Source: Virgibacillus halodenitrificans JCM 12304
GTDB lineage: Bacteria > Bacillota > Bacilli > Bacillales > Amphibacillaceae
Direction: 5' to 3'
Assembly: GCF_001310895.1 (NCBI RefSeq)
Contig: NZ_BAZS01000032.1
Coordinates: 1-45,743, forward strand
DNA: 45,743 nt
In this document: piece by piece, positions 1 to 8,925 of the stretch
Numbering within the stretch: the first letter of the stretch is position 1
How the letters are laid out: the number at the start of each line of letters is the position of its first letter
Translations under genes and position numbers: made by a program
The notes under the pieces: model-generated
Told to the model about the DNA's origin: nothing
Seen by the model: the letters and a program-made list of their open reading frames with translations, nothing else
Databases searched by the model: none

Positions 1-78
1 TTCCCAATGTCCGTCATCACCTTTATGATAGACATTCACACTCGATTTCCCGCTCCCAATGTCCGTCACATCCGCCAT
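1..78 (-). CDS. Possible 5' end of an unknown gene, cut by the window edge
   Basis: An open frame of 26 codons begins with ATG at 78, 14 bases after the stop of the MocR-type gene, and runs off the left edge. It would read MADVTDIGSGKSSVNVYHKG and onwards. No convincing ribosome-binding site precedes the ATG, and the same DNA contains a 14-base direct repeat whose two copies fall in different frames, so it may not be coding. I do not recognise a family. Confidence 0.25.
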   Translation of the reverse strand, partial: MADVTDIGSGKSSVNVYHKGDDGHWE

Positions 79-91
79 CTTTAATAGAAAT

Positions 92-1504
92 CTATTTTAT
101 ATCTTTAAGTAATTTCCCTAATTCATATATTCCCTTTCTTATTTCTTCCATAGAGGCGCATCCATAAGAGATTCTTATAAATTGCCCGGAGGTTTCTGCG
201 TAAATGCTGCCTGCATTTAATACAATTCCCTTGGATAATGCTTTTTCAAATAATTTAGGTGTTTTGAATTCGGGTTTTACTTTTAGCCATATAAACAATC
301 CTCCTTGGGGGATTTCCCATGTAGCATAATCAGAAACGTAACTATCCAACGCGTCTAATGCAGCAGTTCTACGAATTCTTAATTGTTCTCTTACGGTTTT
401 GATATGAGCTTCATAAAGGCCACTTGTAAGCCATTCTGCTGCCACAAGTTGGGAAAGAGTACTAGAACCATAATCAGATTGCATTTTAAGATCTGCCAAA
501 CGTGAGATGACCGATTCTGTACCAGCAATCCAGCCAATTCGTAAGCCTGGGCTTAACGTTTTGGAGAGGCTTCCCAAGTAGAGTACATTCCCGTTCAAAT
601 CCTTTGATTTTAATGAAGCTGGCGGGGGGCAATCCAACCATAAATCTCTGTACACATCATCCTCAATAATTGGAAGTTGGTGTTCTTTGCAGACATCCAA
701 CAGTTCCTCTCTCCTTCTATCTGACATTAGCTTTCCAGTGGGGTTATGGAAAGTAGGATTTGTATAAACTATACTGTTATCTGTGTGTTTCGCTTGATAG
801 AGAGTATGCAGCATTGGTCCCTCTTGATCCATTGATAGTCCCTTCAGCTGCATACCTGCAGATTGGAATACAGATAGAGAATAGAGATAGGAAGGTTTCT
901 CAAGAAATACGGTGGAACCTTTTTTTAATAAACCAATTGAGATAAGATGCAAGGCTTGAAGCGCACCAGATACAATTAAAATTGCTTCAGGTGATACGTC
1001 CATCCCTCTCTTATTTAAATACTGGCTTATTGCGTAACGGAGTCGAATATTCCCCTTTGGCTTTTCATAACCTAATGCTATTTCTTGTTCTGCGACTCTT
1101 TTGACCACTGATTTCATTTTATCTCCAGGAAACAAATCTTTTGCCAATTCACCTTTACACAATTGGATAAACGCTTCATTTGCTTCCGCCTCATTAATTG
1201 CTTGTACAGTTGCTACACTTGCCTTATGTGTCCCTAATGAAACATTTTCATTCCAATTTGCTGTTGGATTATTCCCCATTAATGTCCACGTATTATTAGT
1301 AACAATTGTACCTTTGCCAGCTACACCTTTAATAAGTCCGTCTGCCATCAATTCCTCCAAGGCCGTAATTACAGTACTCCTATTAACATTAAATGTCGCT
1401 GCGAGAGTTCGCTGGCTGGGAATCCGACTACCTATTACCCATTCACCTTTGGCAATTTTTTCTTTTATGCATTCTATAATTTCCATATATTTAGGCTTAC
1501 TCAT
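92..1504 (-). CDS. MocR/PdxR-type GntR-family transcription regulator with aminotransferase domain
   Basis: A 470-residue cytoplasmic regulator of the MocR subfamily. Residues about 5-75 form a GntR winged helix-turn-helix (SRIPSQRTLAATFNVNRSTV, followed by LEELMADGLI). Residues about 110-465 have a fold-type I aminotransferase domain with the PLP-lysine motif SLSKTLSPGLRIGW and upstream NPTFHNPTG. Family members sense pyridoxal phosphate or amino compounds and usually control a neighbouring gene. Here the neighbour is the divergent EamA transporter, and the shared intergenic region carries three AACTGGTTG-like boxes. The ligand is unknown; it need not be the PdxST regulator since no pdx genes are nearby. 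Confidence 0.9.
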   Translation of the reverse strand: MSKPKYMEIIECIKEKIAKGEWVIGSRIPSQRTLAATFNVNRSTVITALEELMADGLIKGVAGKGTIVTNNTWTLMGNNPTANWNENVSLGTHKASVATVQAINEAEANEAFIQLCKGELAKDLFPGDKMKSVVKRVAEQEIALGYEKPKGNIRLRYAISQYLNKRGMDVSPEAILIVSGALQALHLISIGLLKKGSTVFLEKPSYLYSLSVFQSAGMQLKGLSMDQEGPMLHTLYQAKHTDNSIVYTNPTFHNPTGKLMSDRRREELLDVCKEHQLPIIEDDVYRDLWLDCPPPASLKSKDLNGNVLYLGSLSKTLSPGLRIGWIAGTESVISRLADLKMQSDYGSSTLSQLVAAEWLTSGLYEAHIKTVREQLRIRRTAALDALDSYVSDYATWEIPQGGLFIWLKVKPEFKTPKLFEKALSKGIVLNAGSIYAETSGQFIRISYGCASMEEIRKGIYELGKLLKDIK

Positions 1505-1523
1505 CTAACCCCTCATTTCAAAC

Positions 1524-1610
1524 AACTGGTTGGTTTTCATTTAATAAACTGGTTGAAGACATTTTACCAAAATGCCGTTATGATTGGAAACACAAAAATA
1601 AGTTGGTTGG
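1524..1610. promoter_or_regulatory. Candidate MocR operator: repeated AACTGGTTG boxes
   Basis: The 129-bp region between the divergent regulator and transporter genes contains AACTGGTTG at 1524-1532 and again at 1547-1555 (23 bp apart, about two helical turns), plus a related AAGTTGGTTGG at 1600-1610, just before the transporter ribosome-binding site. MocR regulators typically bind two or three direct repeats in such divergent promoters. That these boxes are the binding sites is inference. Confidence 0.5.
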
Positions 1611-1633
1611 ATTAAGAGACGGGGGGATTAATT

Positions 1634-2563
1634 ATGAGAGTTAAATTAAAACCAAAAATAGTTATTGCTCAATTATTAACCATTATCCTATGGGCCTCAG
1701 CATTCCCTGGTATCCGAATAGCATTAACAGCATACTCCCCAGAGCATCTTTCACTTTTACGGCTTGTCATTGGCTCTGCTCTATTACTGATTATCGCTAT
1801 CTTCTTAAATATGCCTTTGCCTGAATTAAAGGATATACCAGTCATTCTCTTATTGGGGTTTTTGGCATTTGCCGTATATCATGTAGCCTTAAATTATGGG
1901 GAACGCACCGTGAGTGCAGGTGTAGCAAGTTTACTCGTTTCTACTACGCCAATTTTTACAGCGCTCATAGCTTTTCTTTATTCTGGTGAGCGACTGAAAG
2001 TCCAAGGTTGGATGGGTGCATTGATCGCCTTGATCGGAGTCGTATTTATTACGATAGGAGGCTCTTCTACTAATTTTTCATTTACTATTGGAATATTTTT
2101 AGTTTTACTGGCAGCTCTATCCGAAAGCTTTTATTTTGTTTTCCAACATACCTATTTAAAGAAATACGGATTCTTTCCTTTTACCATGTATACGATTTGG
2201 GCTGGAACCATCAGCATGCTGTTTTTTACCCCTGGATTGGGGCAGGAGATATTACAAGCGCCTATGGAGGTTACGTTAGTAGTCATCTATCTGGGAATAT
2301 TCCCAACAGTTGTACCTTACTTTGCAATAGCATATGTAACATCAAAAAATGGAGCAGCCGAAGCCACAAGTGCCCTATACCTTACACCTGCATTCTCTTT
2401 CCTGATTGCTTGGGTTTGGTTGGGCGAAACACCTACAATATATGCGATTCTTGGTGGAATCCTCACATTATTAGGTGTTTCAATTTCCAATATAAAATAT
2501 AAAACAGAAGAAAATGATGTATCTTGGGAAGACCGTTCTAAGAAATTACCTAATTCTACTTAA
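1634..2563 (+). CDS. EamA-family (DMT superfamily) permease
   Basis: A 309-residue integral membrane protein with about ten hydrophobic segments arranged as two EamA repeats (WASAFPGIRIALTAYSPEHL near the N terminus, and a second repeat from about residue 150 with the WLGETPT motif near residue 262). The family exports amino acids or other small metabolites across the cytoplasmic membrane; the substrate cannot be read from sequence. The start is supported by GGGGGGA upstream of the ATG. It is divergent from the MocR-type regulator, which probably controls it. The C-terminal 20 residues are hydrophilic. Confidence 0.9.
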   Translation: MRVKLKPKIVIAQLLTIILWASAFPGIRIALTAYSPEHLSLLRLVIGSALLLIIAIFLNMPLPELKDIPVILLLGFLAFAVYHVALNYGERTVSAGVASLLVSTTPIFTALIAFLYSGERLKVQGWMGALIALIGVVFITIGGSSTNFSFTIGIFLVLLAALSESFYFVFQHTYLKKYGFFPFTMYTIWAGTISMLFFTPGLGQEILQAPMEVTLVVIYLGIFPTVVPYFAIAYVTSKNGAAEATSALYLTPAFSFLIAWVWLGETPTIYAILGGILTLLGVSISNIKYKTEENDVSWEDRSKKLPNST

Positions 2564-2644
2564 ATAGAAGTGTAATTTCTATATATATAAGGGATGCTTT
2601 TTAACATCTCAAATTAAAAGCTCAGGATGTTTCTAGAGGAAAAT

Positions 2645-2678
2645 AAAAAAGGACTCTGTAATAGAGTCCTTTTTTTAT
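2645..2678 (-). terminator. Rho-independent terminator after the cold-shock gene
   Basis: A perfect GGACTCT/AGAGTCC stem with a five-base loop is flanked by A and T runs, so it can work in both directions. It lies immediately downstream of csp and also faces the end of the EamA gene. Confidence 0.85.
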
Positions 2679-2681
2679 AAG

Positions 2682-2882
2682 TTACGCCTTAACAACGTTA
2701 GTTGCTTGAGGTCCGCGTTGTCCTTCTTCGATATCAAAAGAAACTTTTTGACCTTCTTCTAAAGTTTTGAATCCTTCACCTTGGATAGCTGAGAAATGTA
2801 CGAATACATCGTCTCCACCTTCAACTTCGATGAAACCGAAACCTTTTTCTGCGTTAAACCATTTTACTGAACCTTCTTGCAT
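2682..2882 (-). CDS. csp: CspA-family cold-shock protein
   Basis: A 66-residue single cold-shock domain, the normal length for Bacillus CspB/C/D. RNP1 (KGFGFIEV) and RNP2 (VFVHFSAI) are intact. The protein binds single-stranded RNA and DNA and acts as an RNA chaperone in the cytoplasm. The start is fixed by an AGGAGG box shortly upstream. The leader is about 110 nt long and carries a hairpin directly before the ribosome-binding site, as expected for a gene regulated after transcription. It is monocistronic: a strong terminator follows directly. Confidence 0.95.
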   Translation of the reverse strand: MQEGSVKWFNAEKGFGFIEVEGGDDVFVHFSAIQGEGFKTLEEGQKVSFDIEEGQRGPQATNVVKA

Positions 2883-2898
2883 GTTTGTTTCCTCCTAC

Positions 2899-2911
2899 GT
2901 GGCATAGCCAC
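2899..2911 (-). promoter_or_regulatory. Hairpin next to the csp ribosome-binding site
   Basis: The leader contains the short palindrome GTGGCTATGCCAC immediately before the AGGAGG box. It could tune translation with temperature. The role is inferred; the palindrome itself is plain in the sequence. Confidence 0.4.
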
Positions 2912-2995
2912 ATTATATTACTATTGTTGCTCAATTAGAAATCGAAGGTGAAAATTAAATCCTTCTTACACACCGAACAAGAATAATTACTCTTA

Positions 2996-3023
2996 ATTAT
3001 AATGGAAAAAAAATAAAATGCAA
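2996..3023 (-). promoter_or_regulatory. Likely sigma-A promoter of csp
   Basis: On the minus strand, TTGCAT (3018-3023), a 16-base T-rich spacer and a perfect TATAAT (2996-3001) lie about 115 bases before the csp start codon. This implies a long untranslated leader, which is usual for cold-shock genes. Confidence 0.65.
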
Positions 3024-3091
3024 GGGATTATACAAAATTAGTAAAAAATTTTTACATAGTGGATTTTTTCACTGAAAATTCACAGGAAGGA

Positions 3092-5638
3092 TCAGCCCCC
3101 AGTATCTTTTTCCGTTGAGCTGGAATCCTTCTTCTGTGCATCCGTTGAATCCTCTGTTTTATTTGGGCTGTTACTTTGACTAGTTACATCTTCCTTACTA
3201 CCACCATCCGATTGTTCATCTGTTTTATTTCCCGAGGAGCTCTCGTCTTCTTTATCTTCTTTATTAGATCCATCCCCTGTACTACCTTCCTCTTTTTTCT
3301 CATTATCCTGTTGGTCGTCTTTATTCTCTTGATCTTGCTCCTGATCTTTTCCTTGATCCTTACCTTGATCATCGTTTTGCTCTTGATCTTTGTTCTTTTC
3401 TTCCTTCTTGTCTTTCTTATCTTCTTCATCTTCTTCATCTTTTTTATCTTTCTTTTTCTGTTCTTTCTCTTTCTGTTCTTGCTCTTTCTTTTCCTGCTCT
3501 TGTTCTTTTTTATCTTTTTCTTTCTCTTTCTCTTTATCTTCCTTTTCCTTCTTATCTTCTTTCTCTTTCGGCTCAGGCTTATCTGGTACTGGAATTGGCT
3601 TCGTTTCAGGAACAGTACCTTTTACGAATAATTCGGTAACAGTATTTTCTTCTGGTGTATATTTATTTGCTTTAAGGCCGGTTTCTTTATCAATTTCCAC
3701 TTCTATAACCGAAGAAGGTTTTTCAAAGTCGGATGTCTCTTTTTCTTTTGATACTTCTTCCATAATATACTTGAAGATCAATTTGGAAATATCATCATCT
3801 TCTTTTTTAATATAGGTTTCCTGAGTTGTTTTATCATATCCGGTCCAAACTGCTGCAGTATAGTCAGTTGTATAGCCTGCAAACCATGCATCCGATACAC
3901 CTTCACCCTGAATATGCTCTGGTAGCATTTTTGTACCGGTTTTCCCTGCTAATGGCAGACCAGGAATATTCGCCATTGTTCCAGTTCCTTCTTTAACCAC
4001 TGTTTTCAACATGTCTGTAACCATATATGCTGTATAGTCACTCATTGCTTTTACTGATTTCGGTTGAAAGTTTTCTTCCTTACCTTCAGGATAAACTACT
4101 TTCCGAATGGTATGTGGTTTATTATATTCGCCTTTGTTACCAAAAGCAGCGTATGCTCCCGCCATGTGAAGTGGTGAAGTCCCGTGTTCAAATCCACCAA
4201 TTGCATAAGATGGATATACATTCTCCAAGTTGATTCCTAATTTTCCTGCAAATTCCTTAGCATTCTCCGGGCCGACCTCTTGCATGGTCTTAATTGCTGG
4301 AATGTTATAAGACCATTGCAATGCGGTACGCATAGAAATCTCACCATGGAACCTTCTATCCCAGTTCCGGAAAGTCTTTCCATTTATTTCTACCTCTTCA
4401 TCTTTAATCTGCTTATACGTAGACCATTTTAATTTTTCAATTGCTGGGCCATATGCCATAATCGGCTTTGCAGTAGAACCAGGCTGCCGTCTTAATTGTG
4501 TTGCATAGTTATATCCTTTCTTAATATCTTCCTCACCCGGACTTCTATCCCCGCCAATTGCACGAATAGCTCCTGATTTTGTATCAAGGAGGACGACACC
4601 AGCTTTCAGCTTATCGTCAGGATAGGAGATATATTCATCTGTCGTTAATACTTTGTCAGTGAATTTCTGAGCCTTTGGATCAAGGGTAGTGTAAATTTTC
4701 AAGCCAGAAGTATAAAGATCTTTTTCAGAAATCCCATTTTTCTTTAGCTCATAAATAACTTGATCGATATAGCTATCGTAAGATGTATTGTCTTTTTGCT
4801 GCTCTGTTAGCATATCTTTTACTGCAGTTGATTGAGCTTTTTCGCTCTCCTCAGCGGAAATAAAACCATGCTTTTCCATTAATGAAATAACTGTATCTCT
4901 TCGTTTCTTAGCAAGCTCCGGATGCTTGTATGGATTATAACCACTTGGCCGTTGTGGCAGGCCTGCAAGTAGAGCTGCTTCACTGGTGGTCAGCTCGTCT
5001 ACTGATTTACCAAAGTAAACTTCCGCTGCTGTAGAAACTCCATAGGCTCCTTCACCAAAATAAATTTTATTCAGATACATTTCCAATATTTCTTTTTTGG
5101 TGTACTTTTCCTCCATTTTCACTGCCAAATAAGCTTCCTGGACTTTTCTTTCTATCGTTTTCTCCGGACTGAGAAAAGATTTTTTCACTAACTGTTGTGT
5201 AATGGTACTGGCACCTTCCGCCCCAAACCCATTCTTTAAATTCGCAAGCACAGCCCCACCAATACGTTTAATATCAACGCCTCCATGCTCCCAAAATCGG
5301 ACATCTTCTACGGCGATGAAAGCATTTTGCACATGCTTCGGTATTTTATTAAGTGGAACAATTTCTCTGTATTCTTTCCCAGCTACATCTGTCACTTCCT
5401 GGTCATTCATATCATAGATAGTAGATGACTGGGGATTTTCCAACTGGGCAGGAGTAATTTCCGGTGCATCACTTATGTATGCTATTACTGTATAACCACC
5501 TAAACCGATAGCCAATACAGCTATTAAAACAAATGCTAAGAAGGTACGAAATAGAATTTTTCTAGATTTACTTTTTTCTTTCTTCCCCTTCTTTTTTTCT
5601 TTTTTATATTGTTGACGAGACTGGAGATCTTCACTCAT
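3092..5638 (-). CDS. ponA: Class A penicillin-binding protein (PBP1A-like) with long charged C-terminal tail
   Basis: Bifunctional peptidoglycan glycosyltransferase/DD-transpeptidase. From the ATG at 5638 (AAGGAGGGG box seven bases upstream) it has 848 residues; an ATG nine codons earlier is less likely. Order: Lys-rich cytoplasmic start, one membrane helix (about 28-52), GT51 domain with the catalytic EDVRFWEHGG motif and NKIYFGEGAYGV, then a transpeptidase with SxxK (GSTAK), SYN (WSYN) and KTGT boxes. The last 150 or so residues are low complexity: Lys/Glu-rich, then Asp/Gln-rich, then Ser/Asp-rich. B. subtilis PonA also has a disordered tail, but this one is long and very highly charged. 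It acts outside the membrane in cell-wall synthesis. Confidence 0.93.
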   Translation of the reverse strand: MSEDLQSRQQYKKEKKKGKKEKSKSRKILFRTFLAFVLIAVLAIGLGGYTVIAYISDAPEITPAQLENPQSSTIYDMNDQEVTDVAGKEYREIVPLNKIPKHVQNAFIAVEDVRFWEHGGVDIKRIGGAVLANLKNGFGAEGASTITQQLVKKSFLSPEKTIERKVQEAYLAVKMEEKYTKKEILEMYLNKIYFGEGAYGVSTAAEVYFGKSVDELTTSEAALLAGLPQRPSGYNPYKHPELAKKRRDTVISLMEKHGFISAEESEKAQSTAVKDMLTEQQKDNTSYDSYIDQVIYELKKNGISEKDLYTSGLKIYTTLDPKAQKFTDKVLTTDEYISYPDDKLKAGVVLLDTKSGAIRAIGGDRSPGEEDIKKGYNYATQLRRQPGSTAKPIMAYGPAIEKLKWSTYKQIKDEEVEINGKTFRNWDRRFHGEISMRTALQWSYNIPAIKTMQEVGPENAKEFAGKLGINLENVYPSYAIGGFEHGTSPLHMAGAYAAFGNKGEYNKPHTIRKVVYPEGKEENFQPKSVKAMSDYTAYMVTDMLKTVVKEGTGTMANIPGLPLAGKTGTKMLPEHIQGEGVSDAWFAGYTTDYTAAVWTGYDKTTQETYIKKEDDDISKLIFKYIMEEVSKEKETSDFEKPSSVIEVEIDKETGLKANKYTPEENTVTELFVKGTVPETKPIPVPDKPEPKEKEDKKEKEDKEKEKEKDKKEQEQEKKEQEQKEKEQKKKDKKDEEDEEDKKDKKEEKNKDQEQNDDQGKDQGKDQEQDQENKDDQQDNEKKEEGSTGDGSNKEDKEDESSSGNKTDEQSDGGSKEDVTSQSNSPNKTEDSTDAQKKDSSSTEKDTGG

Positions 5639-5948
5639 GCCTCTCCCCTCCTTAAGACGCTTCATTCCTTATGAGAAAATACCCAATTCCACTTCATCTG
5701 AAACATAAAGAAAATAGTGATTCTTTTTTATTTATCCAATGAAGTATTTCTTACACCTAATTCAGTATAGTAAATCTTTATTGAAAAGAAGTAACATTCA
5801 AAGAAATATATGGCTTATTTTCTTTAATTTAGGGAAAACAACAGATAAATTCCTTTCGTTTGTCGACAATTTGTGACAAAAATTTTACTATAAATTGAAA
5901 GTTACATGACACTTTCAAAAACACGTAAAAAAACTTATTCAAATTTGG

Positions 5949-5954
5949 TATACT
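5949..5954 (+). promoter_or_regulatory. Extended -10 promoter candidate for the qox operon
   Basis: The 376-bp gap between the divergent ponA and qoxA holds TATACT at 5949-5954 preceded by TGG, an extended -10 element, 61 bases before the qoxA start. No good -35 is visible. An AT-rich stretch around 5867-5890 with TTGTGACAAAAATTTTAC resembles half of a redox-responsive Rex-type site, but it is not a full palindrome. I see no gene in the gap. Confidence 0.4.
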
Positions 5955-6014
5955 CGGGAAATCCGATAATGAATAAATTTTTTAAAATAATGGATAGACA
6001 GGAGGGGCAATCCC

Positions 6015-6956
6015 ATGAAATCTAAACTTCTGCGGTCAAAATGGATTGTTTTAGCATCACTTGTTTTACTCGTATTTTTGAGTGGCTGTGAAGGCATATC
6101 AGTACTTGATCCAAAAGGGCCAGTTGCGGAAAAGCAATATGATCTGATTATATACTCCCTATGGTTTATGCTTGGAATTATTGTAGTAGTATTCGCTTTG
6201 TTTACGTACATGATCATCAAATATAGGGAAAATCGCCCGAATCGTAAAGAAAGTGACTATGCTCCAAACCTACATGGTAATAAAGCAATTGAAGTAGTAT
6301 GGACAGTTATCCCTATTATCATAGTGATAATGTTATCTATTCCAACAGTTACTACCCTATTTGATTTGGAGAAAGCACCCGAGCCTGTAGAAGCAGAGCC
6401 GGCGAAAGAACCATTGGTTATTCATGCAACAACAGCTGATTGGAAGTGGTTCTTCAGCTACCCAGAACAAAATATTGAGACGGTCAATTATTTACACATA
6501 CCAAAGGACCGCCCAATTGAGTTTAAACTTACCTCAGCAGATGCGATGACAGCACTTTGGATTCCATCTCTCGGAGGACAAAAATACAACATGGCTGGTA
6601 TGCAAACGACATTATTCCTTCAGGCAGATGAAGAAGGTGTCTATGATGGACGTAATTCCAATTTTAATGGAGAGGGCTTTGCAGCTCAGACCTTTAAGGT
6701 ACATGCAGAAAGCGAGTCAGCCTTTAATGAGTGGGTAAGCAACATACAAAATGAATCCCCAAAATTAACACAGAAAAAGTATGATGAATTACTTAAACCT
6801 GGTCTAACAGATATAGATTCATTTTCTTCCACTCATTTAGAATATGTGAATCATGCCACAAGAGAAGGCATGGATTATTCAGTTAAACGTTATCGGGAGC
6901 TCTTTGAGCAAAAACTTCATTTAGACAAAATTAAAGAAGAGGAAACTTTTCAGTAA
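6015..6956 (+). CDS. qoxA: Cytochrome aa3 quinol oxidase subunit II
   Basis: A 313-residue subunit II of the menaquinol oxidase. The signal peptide ends in a lipobox (LSGC, Cys about residue 25), so the N terminus is lipidated. Two transmembrane helices follow (about 44-70 and 93-115), then the extracytoplasmic cupredoxin-like domain (WKWFFSYPEQNIETVNYLHI, WIPSLGGQKYNMAGMQT). The Cys/His ligands of the CuA centre are absent, as expected for a quinol rather than cytochrome c oxidase. AGGAGGGG lies before the ATG. First gene of the qox operon; qoxB follows after 24 bp. Confidence 0.95.
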   Translation: MKSKLLRSKWIVLASLVLLVFLSGCEGISVLDPKGPVAEKQYDLIIYSLWFMLGIIVVVFALFTYMIIKYRENRPNRKESDYAPNLHGNKAIEVVWTVIPIIIVIMLSIPTVTTLFDLEKAPEPVEAEPAKEPLVIHATTADWKWFFSYPEQNIETVNYLHIPKDRPIEFKLTSADAMTALWIPSLGGQKYNMAGMQTTLFLQADEEGVYDGRNSNFNGEGFAAQTFKVHAESESAFNEWVSNIQNESPKLTQKKYDELLKPGLTDIDSFSSTHLEYVNHATREGMDYSVKRYRELFEQKLHLDKIKEEETFQ

Positions 6957-6980
6957 AGGATTAGGAAAGCAGGTGAAACC

Positions 6981-8924
6981 ATGAATATAAAAGCCCTTTT
7001 AGTTGATGGCGACCCGCTCATTTATGGAGCAATGGTCTCTATTGGTCTTGTAACAGTAGCAATCCTCTTTCTATTAACCTATTTTAAGAAATGGGGATGG
7101 CTATGGAGGGAATGGTTAACTACGGTTGATCATAAAAAAATTGGGATCATGTATATCCTGAGTGCCCTTGTCATGTTATTCCGTGGTGGAATGGACGCCA
7201 TGATGATGCGTGTGCAATTGGCATTTCCGGATTTAGGTTTTTTAGATTCCCAACATTATAATGAAATTTTTACAACACACGGTACAATTATGATTATATT
7301 TATGGCAATGCCATTTTTAATCGGATTAATGAATATTATTGTTCCATTACAAATAGGAGCACGAGACTTCGCATTTCCTTATTTAAATGCATTAAGTTTC
7401 TGGGCGTTCTTCATGGGGGCAATGTTATTCAACATTTCCTTCGTTATTGGAGGCTCTCCAGATGCTGGGTGGACAAGCTATACACCACTATCTGGTGCTG
7501 CTATGAGTCCTGGACCAGGGCAGAACTTTTACTTAATGGGACTGCAGCTTTCAGGGATAGGTACTTTAGCAACCGGGATTAACTTAATGGTAACAATCCT
7601 AAAAATGCGTGCACCTGGAATGAAGCTTTTCCATATGCCGATATTCACATGGTCAACACTAGTGACTTCATTCATAATCGTGTTTGCTTTTCCAATACTA
7701 ACGATCGCACTAGCATTACTAACGATCGACCGTATATTTGGCTCACAGTTCTTTACATTAACAGGTGAAGGCTTACCAATGATGTGGGCAAACCTGTTTT
7801 GGATGTGGGGACACCCGGAAGTTTATATTGTAATCTTACCGGCGTTCGGAATATTTTCCGAAGTTATCGCCACATTTGCAAAGAAACGCCTATTTGGCTA
7901 TAGTGCCATGGTATGGTCAATGATTATTATTGCCTTACTCAGCTTTTTAGTTTGGGTGCATCACTTCTTTACAATGGGTGCAGGCGCCTTTGTCAACTCT
8001 GTATTCTCCGTATCTACGATGTTAATTGCAGTTCCGACAGGGGTTAAAATATTTAACTGGCTTGCCACCTTGTATAAGTCAAAAATCGAATTCTCTGTCG
8101 CCATGTTGTGGGCATTAGCCTTCATCCCAAGCTTTATACTTGGCGGAGTTACAGGTGTTATGCTAGGAATGGCAGCAGCAGACTTCCAATTCCATAATTC
8201 TTATTTCCTTATTGCGCATTTTCACTATGTGTTAATTGCAGGAACTGTATTTGCTTGCTTCGCAGGTCTTGTATATTGGTATCCGAAAATGTTCGGTCAC
8301 AAAATGAACGAGCGTATTGGAAAATGGGCCTTCTGGTTTTTCGTAATTGGTTTCCATGTTTGTTTCTTCCCACAATACTTCCTGGGATTAGACGGAATGC
8401 CTAGAAGATTGTTTATAACAAATGTGGTAGAGTGGTTGCCACTAAACGTTATTTCAACTGTAGGTGCTTTTGGAATGGGCATCGGCTTCGCTATCTTCGT
8501 TTATAACGTTTACTATAGCTACCGTCATAGCGAACGTGAAACAACAGGAGATTCTTGGAATGGCAATGGACGTACACTGGAGTGGGCTACAACTACACCA
8601 GTTCCTTATTACAACTTCGCCACTGTGCCACATGTGGATGAGATCGATCCATATGTACGAATGAAGAAAGAAGGAAAAACAACCTTTGATGAACCTAATG
8701 TAAAACCGATCCACATGCCAAGCTATACCGGACGACCATTTATTATGATGGCTTTCCTTGGATTAGCAAGCTTTGGTCTCGTATTTGAATGGATTTGGCT
8801 GGCTATTGTTGGTTTAATTGGTGGAATTATTTTCATGATCCTTCGTACTTATGATTATGATGAAGGTTATTATGTAAGTGTTGAAGAAATTAAACGCACT
8901 GAGCGGAAAGCAAGGGGGTTATGA
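6981..8924 (+). CDS. qoxB: Cytochrome aa3 quinol oxidase subunit I
   Basis: The 647-residue catalytic subunit, matching the usual length of about 650. It is a heme-copper oxidase core with many membrane helices. Visible landmarks are the CuB/Tyr motif WGHPEVYIVILPAFG, the paired histidines in VWVHHFFTMG, and HFHYVLIAG, which supplies the histidines for both hemes. It reduces O2 to water and pumps protons using electrons from menaquinol. Its stop at 8924 is followed after one base by the qoxC start, which implies translational coupling. Confidence 0.97.
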   Translation: MNIKALLVDGDPLIYGAMVSIGLVTVAILFLLTYFKKWGWLWREWLTTVDHKKIGIMYILSALVMLFRGGMDAMMMRVQLAFPDLGFLDSQHYNEIFTTHGTIMIIFMAMPFLIGLMNIIVPLQIGARDFAFPYLNALSFWAFFMGAMLFNISFVIGGSPDAGWTSYTPLSGAAMSPGPGQNFYLMGLQLSGIGTLATGINLMVTILKMRAPGMKLFHMPIFTWSTLVTSFIIVFAFPILTIALALLTIDRIFGSQFFTLTGEGLPMMWANLFWMWGHPEVYIVILPAFGIFSEVIATFAKKRLFGYSAMVWSMIIIALLSFLVWVHHFFTMGAGAFVNSVFSVSTMLIAVPTGVKIFNWLATLYKSKIEFSVAMLWALAFIPSFILGGVTGVMLGMAAADFQFHNSYFLIAHFHYVLIAGTVFACFAGLVYWYPKMFGHKMNERIGKWAFWFFVIGFHVCFFPQYFLGLDGMPRRLFITNVVEWLPLNVISTVGAFGMGIGFAIFVYNVYYSYRHSERETTGDSWNGNGRTLEWATTTPVPYYNFATVPHVDEIDPYVRMKKEGKTTFDEPNVKPIHMPSYTGRPFIMMAFLGLASFGLVFEWIWLAIVGLIGGIIFMILRTYDYDEGYYVSVEEIKRTERKARGL

Positions 8925-8925
8925 T

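Noticed and set aside
760-945. Frames opposite the MocR-type gene (also 1101-1508)
   Set aside because: They lie wholly within the well-supported regulator gene and are not credible as independent genes.
3176-3815. Several overlapping frames (66-151 codons) opposite or within the ponA tail
   Set aside because: They are shadows created by the repetitive Lys/Glu codons of the PBP tail; their products are runs of Phe, Leu, Ser or Lys/Arg with no ribosome-binding sites.
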